From Elioraea sp. (lineage in GTDB: Bacteria; Pseudomonadota; Alphaproteobacteria; Acetobacterales; Acetobacteraceae), in the NCBI RefSeq assembly GCF_022842375.1, contig NZ_JALHPR010000007.1, positions 1 to 64,000 of the forward strand: a stretch of 64,000 bases of DNA, in the 5' to 3' direction. The notes beneath the pieces are model-generated. The model saw nothing but the letters and a program-made list of their open reading frames with translations. It searched no databases and was not told the DNA's origin. A program made the translations under genes and the position numbers. Within the stretch, counting starts at the first letter, position 1, and the number at the start of each line of letters is the position of its first letter. Positions 1 to 8,180 of the stretch are shown piece after piece.

Positions 1-44
1 TCGCGGCCGGTGATGATTTCGACGCGCTCGATGGGGTTCGACAT
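1..44 (-). CDS. IS66-type TnpA (OrfA) N-terminus, cut by window edge
   Basis: Reading leftwards from ATG at 44, the first codons give MSNPIERVEIITGR and run off the window. This matches the usual opening of IS66-family accessory protein TnpA, in which an R-V-E-x-I-T-G-R-E-R-R stretch precedes a transposase helix-turn-helix. Only 14 residues are visible, so the assignment rests on a short motif. I see no convincing IS66 terminal inverted repeat between 45 and 80, although CCTAGG occurs twice there (54-59, 66-71). If real, an insertion sequence lies to the left of this window. Confidence 0.5.
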   Translation of the reverse strand, partial: MSNPIERVEIITGR

Positions 45-80
45 AGGCGCACGCCTAGGCTTCCACCTAGGTCCTCACGG

Positions 81-800
81 TTGCGCCACCTGTCCGGTCG
101 AATTGGGGGCCGCTCCACAAGGGCGTTGCCATCAGCAGCACCAATCACACGAAGTCTACCACAACCGCTCGCGTCAGGACTGAATCGCTCAATTGCGCTC
201 GTTTACGAGGATGCTGCTGGAAATGAAACCGAGCGCCACGTGACCGTGCGCCGCATACTCGGAGACAATCCAAACGCTCCAGAATACGTCGCTGGCGTCT
301 GCCACATGCGCCGAGCACTCCGGCACTTTAGGCTAGATCGAATCCTTGAACTCACCGACCACGAGACCGGAGAGGTGATTGAGGAAGGCAAAGCGATCGT
401 CACCTGGGCGCAATCCATAACTGCTGAAGCGCGGATCCCCAAAACAACGTCGGAACCCGTGGCGGCACAACCGGCCGACTTAGTTGCTGGACCGTGGCAG
501 CCCCTCCCTGACCCGGATCTCGCGCCCTCGCATCACGTCCTTCGCTTCTTTATTCGACGCAGCGTGCTTCTGAGCCACGGCGAGGAAGCACAGCCGGGAC
601 TGCTACATGTCCAAGCGATCATCGGCGGAAAGTCAGGCCCGCTCCAGCTGTATGGCCGGTGGGAGCCGTGGGGCAATAAGCCTCGTCGGATTAGGTTGAG
701 CGCCGTCCGCGCATTGAGCGACCCTGCAATGGGCGAGACACTCTACGGCTCAGCCGCAGCAAAGGCTTGGGCAAACCGGCTTGTATCGGACAGCCCCTGA
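81..800 (+). CDS. WYL-domain protein, probably the C-terminal part of a larger gene
   Basis: Residues about 35-95 resemble a WYL domain: a Y-x-D-A-A-G-N-E strand, an R-R-I-L-G-D turn, then an A-G-V-C-H-M-R-R segment and F-R-L-D-R-I, as in the ligand-sensing beta-barrel of WYL regulators. The remaining 140 residues are unfamiliar. The assigned TTG start is weak and the frame stays open to the left edge, so the true start may lie further left or be lost to the neighbouring IS66-like sequence. Base composition is less GC-rich than the rest of the window, suggesting an accessory region. WYL proteins often regulate mobile or defence genes, but no such gene is visible here. A gene remnant is the main alternative. 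Confidence 0.5.
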   Translation: MRHLSGRIGGRSTRALPSAAPITRSLPQPLASGLNRSIALVYEDAAGNETERHVTVRRILGDNPNAPEYVAGVCHMRRALRHFRLDRILELTDHETGEVIEEGKAIVTWAQSITAEARIPKTTSEPVAAQPADLVAGPWQPLPDPDLAPSHHVLRFFIRRSVLLSHGEEAQPGLLHVQAIIGGKSGPLQLYGRWEPWGNKPRRIRLSAVRALSDPAMGETLYGSAAAKAWANRLVSDSP

Positions 801-899
801 CCATCCCTCCAATCGGAACTCCGCCCTTACCAAGATGCAACTCACCATCTCGCGCAGATTTCGCTCGAGGTCCGCACTCAGCGCTAATCGCTCGCGCGC

Positions 900-1679
900 T
901 CAATAGGCCATCCAGCCGCCATCGACGAGCAGGTTCTCGCCGGTGATGAACGTCGCCTCGTCGGACGCGAGGAACAGCGCGGCGGAGGCGACATCCTCCG
1001 GTCGGCCGAGGCGGGGCCAGGGCGTGCGCGCATGGCTGTAGTCGATCCAGCGCGGCTCGATCGCGCGCCCCGTCTTGCCCGTCATGATCTTGCCGGGTGC
1101 CACCGCGTTGCAGACGATGCCCTCCTTCGCATAGTCCACCGCGATCTGCCGCGTGATGTAGACGGTACCCGCCTTCGACACGCCGTAGGCGATGTTCTCA
1201 GGGCTCGCCACCATGCCGTGCTGGGAGGAGATGTTCACGATCCGCCCGCGCACGCCCTCATCGTTCGGCGCCTGGCCGAGCATGACGTTCACCGCCGCAC
1301 GGCTCATCAGGAACACGCCCGTCAGGTTCACCGCCATGGTGCGGTTCCAGGTCTCGAGCGTCGTGTCCGTCAGCGTGCCGCCGACGTTGAACACGGCGTT
1401 GTTCACCAGCACGTCCAGCCTGCCGAAGCGCGCGACCGTCTCGATCACGGCCCCTTCGGCTGAGGCCTCGTCGGACACGTCGGTGCGCAGGAAGGCCACC
1501 GTGTGTCCCTCGCGCATGAGGATCTCGTGCGTCGGCTCGCCGCCCTCGCGCACCGCCTCGGTCATGTCGGCGATCGCGATCGTGGCCCCTTCGGCGGCGA
1601 AGCGGCGTGCGATGGCGCGGCCGATGCCGCTCGACGCACCGGTGACGAGAACGACCTTGCCTGCGAGGCGACCTGGCAT
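900..1679 (-). CDS. SDR family NAD(P)-dependent oxidoreductase
   Basis: A classical 259-residue short-chain dehydrogenase/reductase. The cofactor-binding TGASSGIG motif is at residues 13-20, D67-V follows strand 4, NNA is at 93-95, a catalytic Ser lies at 151-152, and YGVSK gives Tyr165 and Lys169. The C-terminal LVDGGW motif is intact. The substrate cannot be inferred; the closest pattern is the glucose-dehydrogenase/3-oxoacyl-reductase-like group of cytosolic alcohol oxidoreductases. It is followed on the same strand by no obvious partner, and lies 14 bases downstream of the endonuclease-fold gene, so the two may be co-transcribed. Confidence 0.9.
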   Translation of the reverse strand: MPGRLAGKVVLVTGASSGIGRAIARRFAAEGATIAIADMTEAVREGGEPTHEILMREGHTVAFLRTDVSDEASAEGAVIETVARFGRLDVLVNNAVFNVGGTLTDTTLETWNRTMAVNLTGVFLMSRAAVNVMLGQAPNDEGVRGRIVNISSQHGMVASPENIAYGVSKAGTVYITRQIAVDYAKEGIVCNAVAPGKIMTGKTGRAIEPRWIDYSHARTPWPRLGRPEDVASAALFLASDEATFITGENLLVDGGWMAY

Positions 1680-1693
1680 GCGGGGAAATCCTT

Positions 1694-2770
1694 TCAGTAG
1701 CCGAACGTTGCGGAGACGGGGATATGGTCTGACGGGCGAAGGCCACGCGCGCCCTTGCCCTCACCCTCGGTGAAGGCGCTCCACGCCTTGTCCTCGACCT
1801 TGCACGAGGCCTGGTGCAGGCGAACGGCGTTGCGCGCAACCATCATGCGCGGCGAGACGATGATGTGATCGATCAGCTCCTTCACCTCCGCCCCGCCCTG
1901 CAAGGGATCGTTGAAGGTGACGGAGGAGGCGGCCCGCAGCACCTCGGGCTTCATCGCGTGGCGCAGCAGCAGGTCGGGCTCGAGGAAGGAGCCGACCATC
2001 TCGTCGAGGATGTTGTGCAGCAGGAACTCCGCCTCGAACAGCTCGCCGAACGGCCCGTCGTTGAAGTCGCCAAGAATCACGACGCCGTCCGGCACATCCG
2101 ACATCAGGAGGCGGAGCGAGACGTAGCGGCGAAGGGCAGCGACCTCGGCCGAGACCTTCTGGCGCACGTCGAGCGCATCGAGCATCGCCTCGGGATCGCG
2201 GTTCTCCCATTGCGCGAGCGTCTTGAGCTTGGAGAATTTCGACTTGAGGTGGACGTTGACGAAGGCGATGCGCTTGCCGTTCGGCAGCGTGAGATCGGCG
2301 CACACGGGCTGGCGCGCGAAGCGGTGACGGCGCCTGTCGGCGACGCGGAAGCCCTGCCAGGGGTAGAAGAAGAAGCTGCCCGTCAACGCCGCCATGCCGG
2401 GTGCTTCCGCCGGCACCTTCGCGAGCCCGCCGGCAAGCGCGCGGCGGACAAGGATATAGGCCGATTGCCAGGTTGCGTTGGCGCCGACGACGACATAGTC
2501 GTCATCGAGGAAGCGGGCGACGAAATGCTCGAGCTGTGCCGGCAGCGGCGGGCCTTCCTGCACCGCGAGGACATCGGGGCGGAGGCGGCGGATCACGCCG
2601 GCGATGCGGGCGCAGAGGGCTGGCACGTCATCGATCGCGTCAAGGCGGATGCCGCCGAGGCTGCGGCCGGCGAAGCGATCCGGAATCGTGCCGTCCCAGT
2701 CCTTCCAGCGGCCGTTGAAGAGGCCGGCCATCCACTCGATGTTCCAGGTCGCGACCCTCAGCGTCGGCAC
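1694..2770 (-). CDS. endonuclease/exonuclease/phosphatase (EEP) family protein
   Basis: The protein shows the EEP (DNase I-like) fold signatures in order: ATWNIEW at the N-terminus, AVQEGP (metal-binding Glu), NVHLKS, LGDFND and a C-terminal PSDHIPV with the catalytic His. Length is about 358 residues. I chose the GTG at 2770 because a strong GGGGAGGGG ribosome-binding site precedes it; an in-frame ATG at 2788 has none. No signal peptide is visible, so it is probably cytosolic. EEP members act on nucleic acids, phosphoinositides or sphingomyelin, and nothing here picks between them. It is divergent from fdhD, with about 100 bases between starts. Confidence 0.85.
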   Translation of the reverse strand: MPTLRVATWNIEWMAGLFNGRWKDWDGTIPDRFAGRSLGGIRLDAIDDVPALCARIAGVIRRLRPDVLAVQEGPPLPAQLEHFVARFLDDDYVVVGANATWQSAYILVRRALAGGLAKVPAEAPGMAALTGSFFFYPWQGFRVADRRRHRFARQPVCADLTLPNGKRIAFVNVHLKSKFSKLKTLAQWENRDPEAMLDALDVRQKVSAEVAALRRYVSLRLLMSDVPDGVVILGDFNDGPFGELFEAEFLLHNILDEMVGSFLEPDLLLRHAMKPEVLRAASSVTFNDPLQGGAEVKELIDHIIVSPRMMVARNAVRLHQASCKVEDKAWSAFTEGEGKGARGLRPSDHIPVSATFGY

Positions 2771-2873
2771 TACCCCCTCCCCCCGCATGCAATGGCGCGA
2801 CGGTAGGGCCTTGCGCCCCGGGCGGGAAGGGCCGCGCTTGAACGGCGGCACGCCTGCGCCCATGGTCGGACAC

Positions 2874-3764
2874 ATGACAAACATGACCGAACCAGGGGCG
2901 ATGCTGGTCCGCCCCGCGCCGGATGATCCGCGGCTGACGGAGCGTGTCGCCGGCATCGACCAGACGGGTGCCGCGATCGAGACCTCCGTCACGGTCGAAC
3001 GGCCGCTGACGCTGTACCTGAACGGGCAGGAGATCGTCACGATGATGACGATCGGCGACTATCCCGAGTATCTCGCGCTCGGCTACCTGCTGAACCAGAA
3101 CATGCTGCGGCGCGACGATGCCGTGACCGCGGTCGACTACGACGAGGAGATCGAGACCGTCGTGGTGCGCACCGAGCGCGGCACCGACTATGAGGAGAAG
3201 CTGCGCAAGAAGACGCTCACCTCCGGCTGCGCGCAGGGGACGGCCTTCGGCGACCTGATGGAGCGTTTCGAGAGCGTCACGTTGCCGGCTGCCGAGCTGC
3301 GCACGTCGTGGCTCTATCGCCTCACGCACGCGATCAACACCATGCCCTCGCTCTACCTCGAGGCCGGCGCGATCCATGGCTGCGTGCTGTGCGAGCAGGA
3401 CCGCCCGCTGATCTACATGGAGGATGTCGGCCGCCACAACGCGGTGGACAAGATCGCCGGCTACATGTTCCGGCACGGCATCGATCCTGCGGGCAAGATC
3501 TTCTACACCACCGGGCGGCTGACCTCCGAGATGGTGATCAAGACGGTGCAGATGGGCATTCCCATCCTCGTCTCGCGCTCGGGCTTCACGGCCTGGGGCG
3601 TGGCACTCGCCCGCCAGGCGGGGCTGACGCTGATCGGCCGCGCGCGTGGGAAGCGGTTCGTGGCACTCGCCGGGCAGGAGCGCATCGTGTTCGACCTCGA
3701 CCCTGCGATGGTGGAGGAGGAGCGTGCCTCGCATCGCCGCAAGGGGTCCGATCGGGATGAGTGA
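2874..3764 (+). CDS. fdhD: formate dehydrogenase accessory sulfurtransferase FdhD
   Basis: FdhD moves sulfur from a cysteine desulfurase to the bis-MGD molybdenum cofactor so that formate dehydrogenase becomes active. The family is recognised by the [10 protein letters not shown] start region, GYLLNQ, the HGCVLC loop, [12 protein letters not shown] and the C-terminal [12 protein letters not shown] and LVSRSGFT blocks. Length is 296 residues from ATG at 2874. The loop that carries a CxxC pair in E. coli FdhD reads SGCAQG here, so only the first Cys is present. It overlaps mobA by 8 bases and faces the structural fdh genes on the other strand, consistent with one Mo-enzyme island. Confidence 0.92.
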   Translation: MTNMTEPGAMLVRPAPDDPRLTERVAGIDQTGAAIETSVTVERPLTLYLNGQEIVTMMTIGDYPEYLALGYLLNQNMLRRDDAVTAVDYDEEIETVVVRTERGTDYEEKLRKKTLTSGCAQGTAFGDLMERFESVTLPAAELRTSWLYRLTHAINTMPSLYLEAGAIHGCVLCEQDRPLIYMEDVGRHNAVDKIAGYMFRHGIDPAGKIFYTTGRLTSEMVIKTVQMGIPILVSRSGFTAWGVALARQAGLTLIGRARGKRFVALAGQERIVFDLDPAMVEEERASHRRKGSDRDE

Positions 3765-4401
3765 GCCGATTGCCATGCCGATTCCGGCCACCTTGGGCGT
3801 GCTGCTTGCCGGAGGCCTCGCGCGGCGGATGGGCGGCGGCGACAAGGGCCTGCGCGCGGTCGGCGGGCAGACCATCCTGGCCCGTGTCATCATGCGGCTC
3901 GCCAACCAGTGCGACGGGCTGATCCTGAACGCCAACGGCGACCCTGCCCGCTTCGCCGACACGGGGCTGAGGGTCATCGCCGATGACGTTCCCGGTTTCG
4001 CCGGGCCGCTTGCCGGCATCCTCTCCGCCCTCGACTGGGCCGCGGCGCACCGCCCGCACCTCGCCTGGGTGGTGAGCGTGGCGACGGACAGCCCGTTCCT
4101 GCCGCGAAACCTTGTCGCGGGGCTGCACCGCGCGCGCGAGGCTGCCGGCACGCCGCTCGCCTGCGCCCGCTCCGCCGGCCAGGCGCATCCCGTCATCGGC
4201 CTCTGGGCCGTGGCGCTGCGGGATGATCTTCGCCACGCGCTGACGGTCGAGCACATCCACAAGATCGACCGATGGACAGCCCGCCACGGCATCGCCCACG
4301 CCGACTGGCCGGTCGTGCCGGCCGATCCGTTCTTCAACGCCAACACGCAAGGGGAACTCACCGAGGCCGAAGCGCTGCTGGCCGCGCATCCGGGCCTGTA
4401 G
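3757..4401 (+). CDS. mobA: molybdenum cofactor guanylyltransferase MobA
   Basis: MobA links GMP to molybdopterin to make the MGD form needed by formate dehydrogenase. The nucleotide-binding signature [17 protein letters not shown] lies near the N-terminus, followed by the [12 protein letters not shown] block and VATDSPFLP, the metal-binding Asp region of the family. About 214 residues, a normal length. The start at 3757 overlaps the end of fdhD by 8 bases, implying translational coupling; an alternative ATG is at 3775. The enzyme is cytosolic and acts after Mo insertion by MoeA. Confidence 0.92.
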   Translation: MSEPIAMPIPATLGVLLAGGLARRMGGGDKGLRAVGGQTILARVIMRLANQCDGLILNANGDPARFADTGLRVIADDVPGFAGPLAGILSALDWAAAHRPHLAWVVSVATDSPFLPRNLVAGLHRAREAAGTPLACARSAGQAHPVIGLWAVALRDDLRHALTVEHIHKIDRWTARHGIAHADWPVVPADPFFNANTQGELTEAEALLAAHPGL

Positions 4402-4468
4402 AGACTTGATAAACAGTGCGGAATGGCGCATCGATTGGCGCAGGAACGCCGCCACCAGGGGTGCAACC

Positions 4469-4594
4469 ATGAAGGCCTTCGTGATCGCCGCGGTGCTTGC
4501 CGTCGGCCTCGCCGTCGCCGGCAGCTACGTGCTCAGCGAGAACTTCCAGCAATATGTCGAGCAGGCCTTCTCCACGACCGGCGTCAGGCTCTGA
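4469..4594 (+). CDS. 41-residue single-span membrane protein
   Basis: A very small protein beginning MKAFVIAAVLAVGLAVAGSY, a single hydrophobic segment (residues about 4-21) followed by a short polar tail ending in TTGVRL. The tail length and the S-T-T-G-V-R-L ending resemble a small hypothetical protein I associate with other alphaproteobacteria, but I cannot name a family. It lies 67 bases after mobA on the same strand and ends directly against the convergent moeA stop codon (4595). It may be co-transcribed with fdhD-mobA. Role unknown. Confidence 0.55.
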   Translation: MKAFVIAAVLAVGLAVAGSYVLSENFQQYVEQAFSTTGVRL

Positions 4595-5851
4595 TCAGGC
4601 AAATCCGCTGAACGGGAGATAGGACACGCTGTCGCCCGGCGCGATGGCGAGAACCTGTTCCGGCAGTTCCACCAGTCCATCACTGCCGACCAGCGATGAG
4701 AGGATGCCGGCGCCCTCGCGCGGGAATTTCCTCGCCTCGGTCATGCCGTCATCGCCGCGCGCGAGCGACACGCGCACGTATTCCCGCCGACCTGCCTTCT
4801 TGCGATAGCTGAACGCCGCCCGCACCGCGAAACGTGGCAGCGAAACGGCGCGGGCCCCGGCCAGGTGCAACACGAGCGGGCGGACGATGTGGGCGAACGT
4901 CACCATCACCGCCACGGGGTTGCCGGGAAGCCCGACGAAGGCCGTGCCACCCACCTGGCCCATCGCCACAGGCCGCCCCGGCTTGATGGCGAGCCGCCAG
5001 AAGAACAGCGACCCCGCGCCCTCCACCGCTGCCTTCACATGATCCTCCTCCCCGGTCGAGACGCCGCCCGAGGTGAGGATCAGGTCATGGCCGGGCGCAG
5101 CAGCGGCGAGCGCGGCTGATACCGCCTCGCGCCGGTCTGGCAGGATGCCGAGATCGGTGACGTGGCAGCCCAGCGCGCCGAGCAGCGCGCCAAGGGTGAA
5201 GCGGTTGCTGTCATAGAGCATGCCGGGGGCGAGCGCGCTGCCCGGCTCGGCGATCTCGTCGCCGGTGGAGAACAGCGCGACGCGCAGCGGTGAGCGGACA
5301 TCGAGCGCCGTGAGCCCGACCGAGGCGGCGAGCCCGACATCCTGGGGTCTCAGCCGCTGGCCTGCCTGGAGGATGGTGCTGCCGCGCGCCACGTCCTCGC
5401 CCGCCGCGCGCGCGTTCGCCCCGCGCTTGAGGCCGGGGGGGAGGCGCACGCGGCCATCCTCGCCCAGCGCCACGTCCTCCTGCATGAACACCGTGTCGGC
5501 GCCCTCGGGCATCGGCGCGCCGGTGAAGATGCGGATCGCCTCTCCGGGTACGATGGCGCGGCCGAGCGAGCCGCCCGCGGCCACGCGGCCGGTCACGGGC
5601 AGCGTCGTCTCTCGCTCCGCCGGCAGGTCGGCATGCCGCAGGGCGTAGCCATCCACCGCGCTGTTGGCGAAAGGCGGCACATCGCAGGGAGCGACCAGGT
5701 CGGCCGCGAGGATGCGCCCCGATGCGGCGGCAAGTGCCACGCGCTCCGTCCCCGCCACGGGCGCGAGGCGTTCGGCCAGCAGCGCCAGCGCCTCGTCCAC
5801 GCTCATGAGCGCACCGCCGAAGGCGAAGCAATCGTCGGAGAGCTGCGCCAC
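4595..5851 (-). CDS. moeA: molybdopterin molybdenumtransferase MoeA
   Basis: MoeA inserts molybdate into adenylylated molybdopterin. The 418-residue protein has all the usual blocks: PPFANSAVDGYA (residues 59-70), GAPMPEGADTV (111-121), GANARAAGED (144-153), FSTGDEI (194-200), TSGGVSTGEEDHV (260-272) and GLPGNPVAVMVTF (about 307-319). The N-terminal MAQLSDDCF opening is typical of alphaproteobacterial MoeA and supports the first ATG. It follows mobB by nine bases on the minus strand, downstream of the formate dehydrogenase structural genes. This is the canonical copy; a MoeA-PBP fusion and a degenerate MoeA-like protein lie further right. Confidence 0.93.
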   Translation of the reverse strand: MAQLSDDCFAFGGALMSVDEALALLAERLAPVAGTERVALAAASGRILAADLVAPCDVPPFANSAVDGYALRHADLPAERETTLPVTGRVAAGGSLGRAIVPGEAIRIFTGAPMPEGADTVFMQEDVALGEDGRVRLPPGLKRGANARAAGEDVARGSTILQAGQRLRPQDVGLAASVGLTALDVRSPLRVALFSTGDEIAEPGSALAPGMLYDSNRFTLGALLGALGCHVTDLGILPDRREAVSAALAAAAPGHDLILTSGGVSTGEEDHVKAAVEGAGSLFFWRLAIKPGRPVAMGQVGGTAFVGLPGNPVAVMVTFAHIVRPLVLHLAGARAVSLPRFAVRAAFSYRKKAGRREYVRVSLARGDDGMTEARKFPREGAGILSSLVGSDGLVELPEQVLAIAPGDSVSYLPFSGFA

Positions 5852-5860
5852 CCCGGGGCC

Positions 5861-6373
5861 TCAGCAGCCCGGCGCGAGGCCGGCGCGCCCGGCCACGAAC
5901 GCAGCGATTGCCGCCGAGTCGTCGAGCGCGAGAACGGGGCGTGTGCAGCCGGGTACGGGACCATCGGAGGCGACGGCGACGACCGCTGGGTCATCCGGCC
6001 AGAGCGGTGGCTTGCCCGTGACCGTTCGCCAAACCTCGAGCTTGGCGTGCGCGCCGTGCTTGAACCCCTCGACCAGCACGAGATCGACCGGGGCGAGGCG
6101 GGCGATGAGCTCGTCCAGCGTCGGCTCAGGCGCGCCGCGAAGCTCGTGCATGATGGCGTAGCGTGCGGCAGAGCCGATCAGCACCTCGGTCGCCCCCGCC
6201 ATCCTGTGCGCGTGGCTGTCCTTGCCGGGCGTGTCGAGGTCGAAGCTGTGGTGCGCGTGCTTGATGGTCGAGACGCGCAAGCCGCGCGCCACCAGGGCCG
6301 GGATCAGCTTGACCAGGAGAGTCGTCTTGCCGGAGCCGGACCAGCCGGCGATGCCGAAGATCACCATGCGCAA
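5861..6373 (-). CDS. mobB: molybdopterin-guanine dinucleotide biosynthesis protein MobB
   Basis: MobB is a small GTP-binding protein that assists MobA in making the guanine dinucleotide form of the cofactor. The P-loop GWSGSGKTT sits at residues 10-18, followed by STIKHAHH and the D-T-P-G-K-D-S segment typical of the family, then LVLVEGFKHG. The length of 170 residues is normal. It lies between the formate dehydrogenase gamma gene (61 bases) and moeA (9 bases), all on the minus strand, so it is likely part of the same transcript. Confidence 0.93.
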   Translation of the reverse strand: MRMVIFGIAGWSGSGKTTLLVKLIPALVARGLRVSTIKHAHHSFDLDTPGKDSHAHRMAGATEVLIGSAARYAIMHELRGAPEPTLDELIARLAPVDLVLVEGFKHGAHAKLEVWRTVTGKPPLWPDDPAVVAVASDGPVPGCTRPVLALDDSAAIAAFVAGRAGLAPGC

Positions 6374-6434
6374 AAGAATGAGGCTGGCGGAGCGGTTCCG
6401 CCAGCCTCGTCCGTTTCGTCCGCCGCGGGCGGGA

Positions 6435-7463
6435 TCAGTCGGCGCCGGCCTTGCGCGCGCCCGGCGGTGCCTGCGGGGCGCCGCGGCCGGCCGACATCAC
6501 CTCGTCGACCCAGAGGCTGTGGTGCTCCTTGGCCCAGTTGAGGTCGACCTTGCCGCTGCCCATGGCATCGAAGGCGCCCTCCATCCCGATCGAGCCGATA
6601 TAGATGTGGGCGAGGATGATCGCGATCAGCACGAGCGAGATGATGCCGTGCAGCTGGGTGGCGAGCTGCATGCCGTCCATCGTCGTCACGAACTGGAACG
6701 GGAACATCATGATGAAGCCCGTCACCGCGATGGCGCCGCCGCCGAGCACGACGGCCCAGAAGATGACCTTCTGTCCGCCATTGAAGCGCTTGGCAGGTGG
6801 GTGGCCATGCCCGACCAGCCCGCCGCCCGACGCGAACCACGCCACGTCGGCGCCCGACGGGATGTTGTCCTTGATCCAGATGACGAGCATCAGGAGCACG
6901 CCGAGGGTGAAGGGGAACGAGAGGAAGTTGTGCGCGATCTTGCCCCACTGCGACCAGGTGGTGAAGGCCTCGGGTCCCATGATCGGCAACAGGAGTTCGC
7001 GCCCGAAGCTGATGTTCAGCCCGGTGATGCCAAGGATGATGAAGGTCGAGGCCGTGATCCAGTGCGCGAACCGCTCGATGCCGTTGAAGCGCTCGATCGT
7101 CCGGCCGGAGGGGCCGGCCGCGATGCGGATCTTGCCGCGCGTGGCGTAGAAGATGACGAGCACGACGAGCATGCCGCCCACCGCGATGCCGCCGATCCAC
7201 TTCAGCGTGGTGCGCCAGAAATGCTGGAAGTCGCGGCCCTGCGGCTGGATCAGCGTGGCCGAGCGCGGGTCCGGGATCGAGGTGCGGCCCTGCACGTTGC
7301 CCTGCAGGTAGTTGAACAGCATCTGCTCCGACGCCTGCGCGGGCGCGCCGGGCGAGGCTGGCGCCTGGGCCTGGGCGGGGGCTGGCGCCGCCGCGAGGGC
7401 GAGGCCTGCGGCAAGCAGCGTCACGGCGAGTGCGCCACGCAGCTTCTGGATGAAACGCATCAT
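6435..7463 (-). CDS. fdh3C: formate dehydrogenase gamma subunit (cytochrome b556)
   Basis: The membrane anchor and quinone-reducing subunit of the periplasm-facing formate dehydrogenase. After a signal peptide-like N-terminus rich in Ala (residues 1-32) come about five hydrophobic spans: near 86-108, then TFIILGITGLNISF, a span around FPFTLGVLLMLVIWI, FWAVVLGGGAIAVTGFIMMF, and LHGIISLVLIAIILAHIYIG. His residues in R-F-A-H-W, A-H-N-F, L-H-G-I and A-H-I-Y are candidate haem ligands. Length 342 residues. Third in the order alpha, beta, gamma. The symbol follows Methylobacterium FDH3 naming by analogy. Confidence 0.92.
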   Translation of the reverse strand: MMRFIQKLRGALAVTLLAAGLALAAAPAPAQAQAPASPGAPAQASEQMLFNYLQGNVQGRTSIPDPRSATLIQPQGRDFQHFWRTTLKWIGGIAVGGMLVVLVIFYATRGKIRIAAGPSGRTIERFNGIERFAHWITASTFIILGITGLNISFGRELLLPIMGPEAFTTWSQWGKIAHNFLSFPFTLGVLLMLVIWIKDNIPSGADVAWFASGGGLVGHGHPPAKRFNGGQKVIFWAVVLGGGAIAVTGFIMMFPFQFVTTMDGMQLATQLHGIISLVLIAIILAHIYIGSIGMEGAFDAMGSGKVDLNWAKEHHSLWVDEVMSAGRGAPQAPPGARKAGAD

Positions 7464-7557
7464 GCTGTGCTCCTGAGTCTGCGGGGGCTGCCATTCATGA
7501 CAGCACCCCGCGCTCCCTCATCGTGCCAGTTGGGCCGGGGCCGGCTTACCTGCCGGT

Positions 7558-8154
7558 TCAGCCGGTCGTCACGTCCTTGTAGGCGACGCGCCAGCCCCAG
7601 GCGCCGGAACCGTAGCCGCGGCGCGTTACACGCTCGGCATAGATCTGCGCGATGATGTCGCCATCACCGGCAAGCAGCGACTTGGTCGAGCACATCTCGG
7701 CGCAGAGCGGCAGCTTGCCCTCGGCGAGGCGGTTCGACCCGTACTTGGCGTACTCGGCCATCGTGCTGTCGGCCTCGGGGCCACCGGCGCAATAGGTGCA
7801 CTTGTCCATCTTGCCGCGGCTGCCGAAATTGCCCAGCCGCGGATACTGCGGCGCGCCGAACGGGCAGGCGTAGAAGCAGTAGCCGCAGCCGATGCAGAGA
7901 TCCTTCGAGTGCAGCACCACGCCATCGGCCGTGGTGTAGAAGCAATCGACGGGGCACACCGCGGCGCAGGGCGCATCGGTGCAGTGCATGCACGCCATCG
8001 AGATCGACCGTTCGCCAGGCTTGCCGTCACTGATGGTGACGACGCGCCGGCGGTTGATGCCCCAGGGCACCTCGTGCTCGTTCTTGCACGCCGTGACGCA
8101 GGCGTTGCATTCGATGCAGCGATCCGCGTCGCAGAGAAACTTCATGCGGGCCAT
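7558..8154 (-). CDS. fdh3B: formate dehydrogenase FDH3 beta subunit (4x[4Fe-4S])
   Basis: This electron-transfer subunit carries four ferredoxin-type Cys groups, beginning CIECNACVTACK (residues 13-24), then C-M-H-C-x-x-x-x-C-x-x-x-C-P, C-I-G-C-G-Y-C-F-Y-A-C-P, and a split C-T-Y-C / L-C-A-E-M-C set near the C-terminus. These would pass electrons from the alpha subunit to the cytochrome b subunit. At 198 residues it is shorter than E. coli FdnH, and I see no C-terminal membrane helix. It lies between alpha (26 bases upstream) and gamma (94 bases downstream). Confidence 0.94.
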   Translation of the reverse strand: MARMKFLCDADRCIECNACVTACKNEHEVPWGINRRRVVTISDGKPGERSISMACMHCTDAPCAAVCPVDCFYTTADGVVLHSKDLCIGCGYCFYACPFGAPQYPRLGNFGSRGKMDKCTYCAGGPEADSTMAEYAKYGSNRLAEGKLPLCAEMCSTKSLLAGDGDIIAQIYAERVTRRGYGSGAWGWRVAYKDVTTG

Positions 8155-8180
8155 GTCTGTGCTCTCCCCTCGCTACCCGC

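Noticed and set aside
2640-4466. 608-residue open frame on the minus strand
   Set aside because: Antisense to fdhD and mobA, both strongly supported; the translated sequence is repetitive Arg/Ala/Pro.
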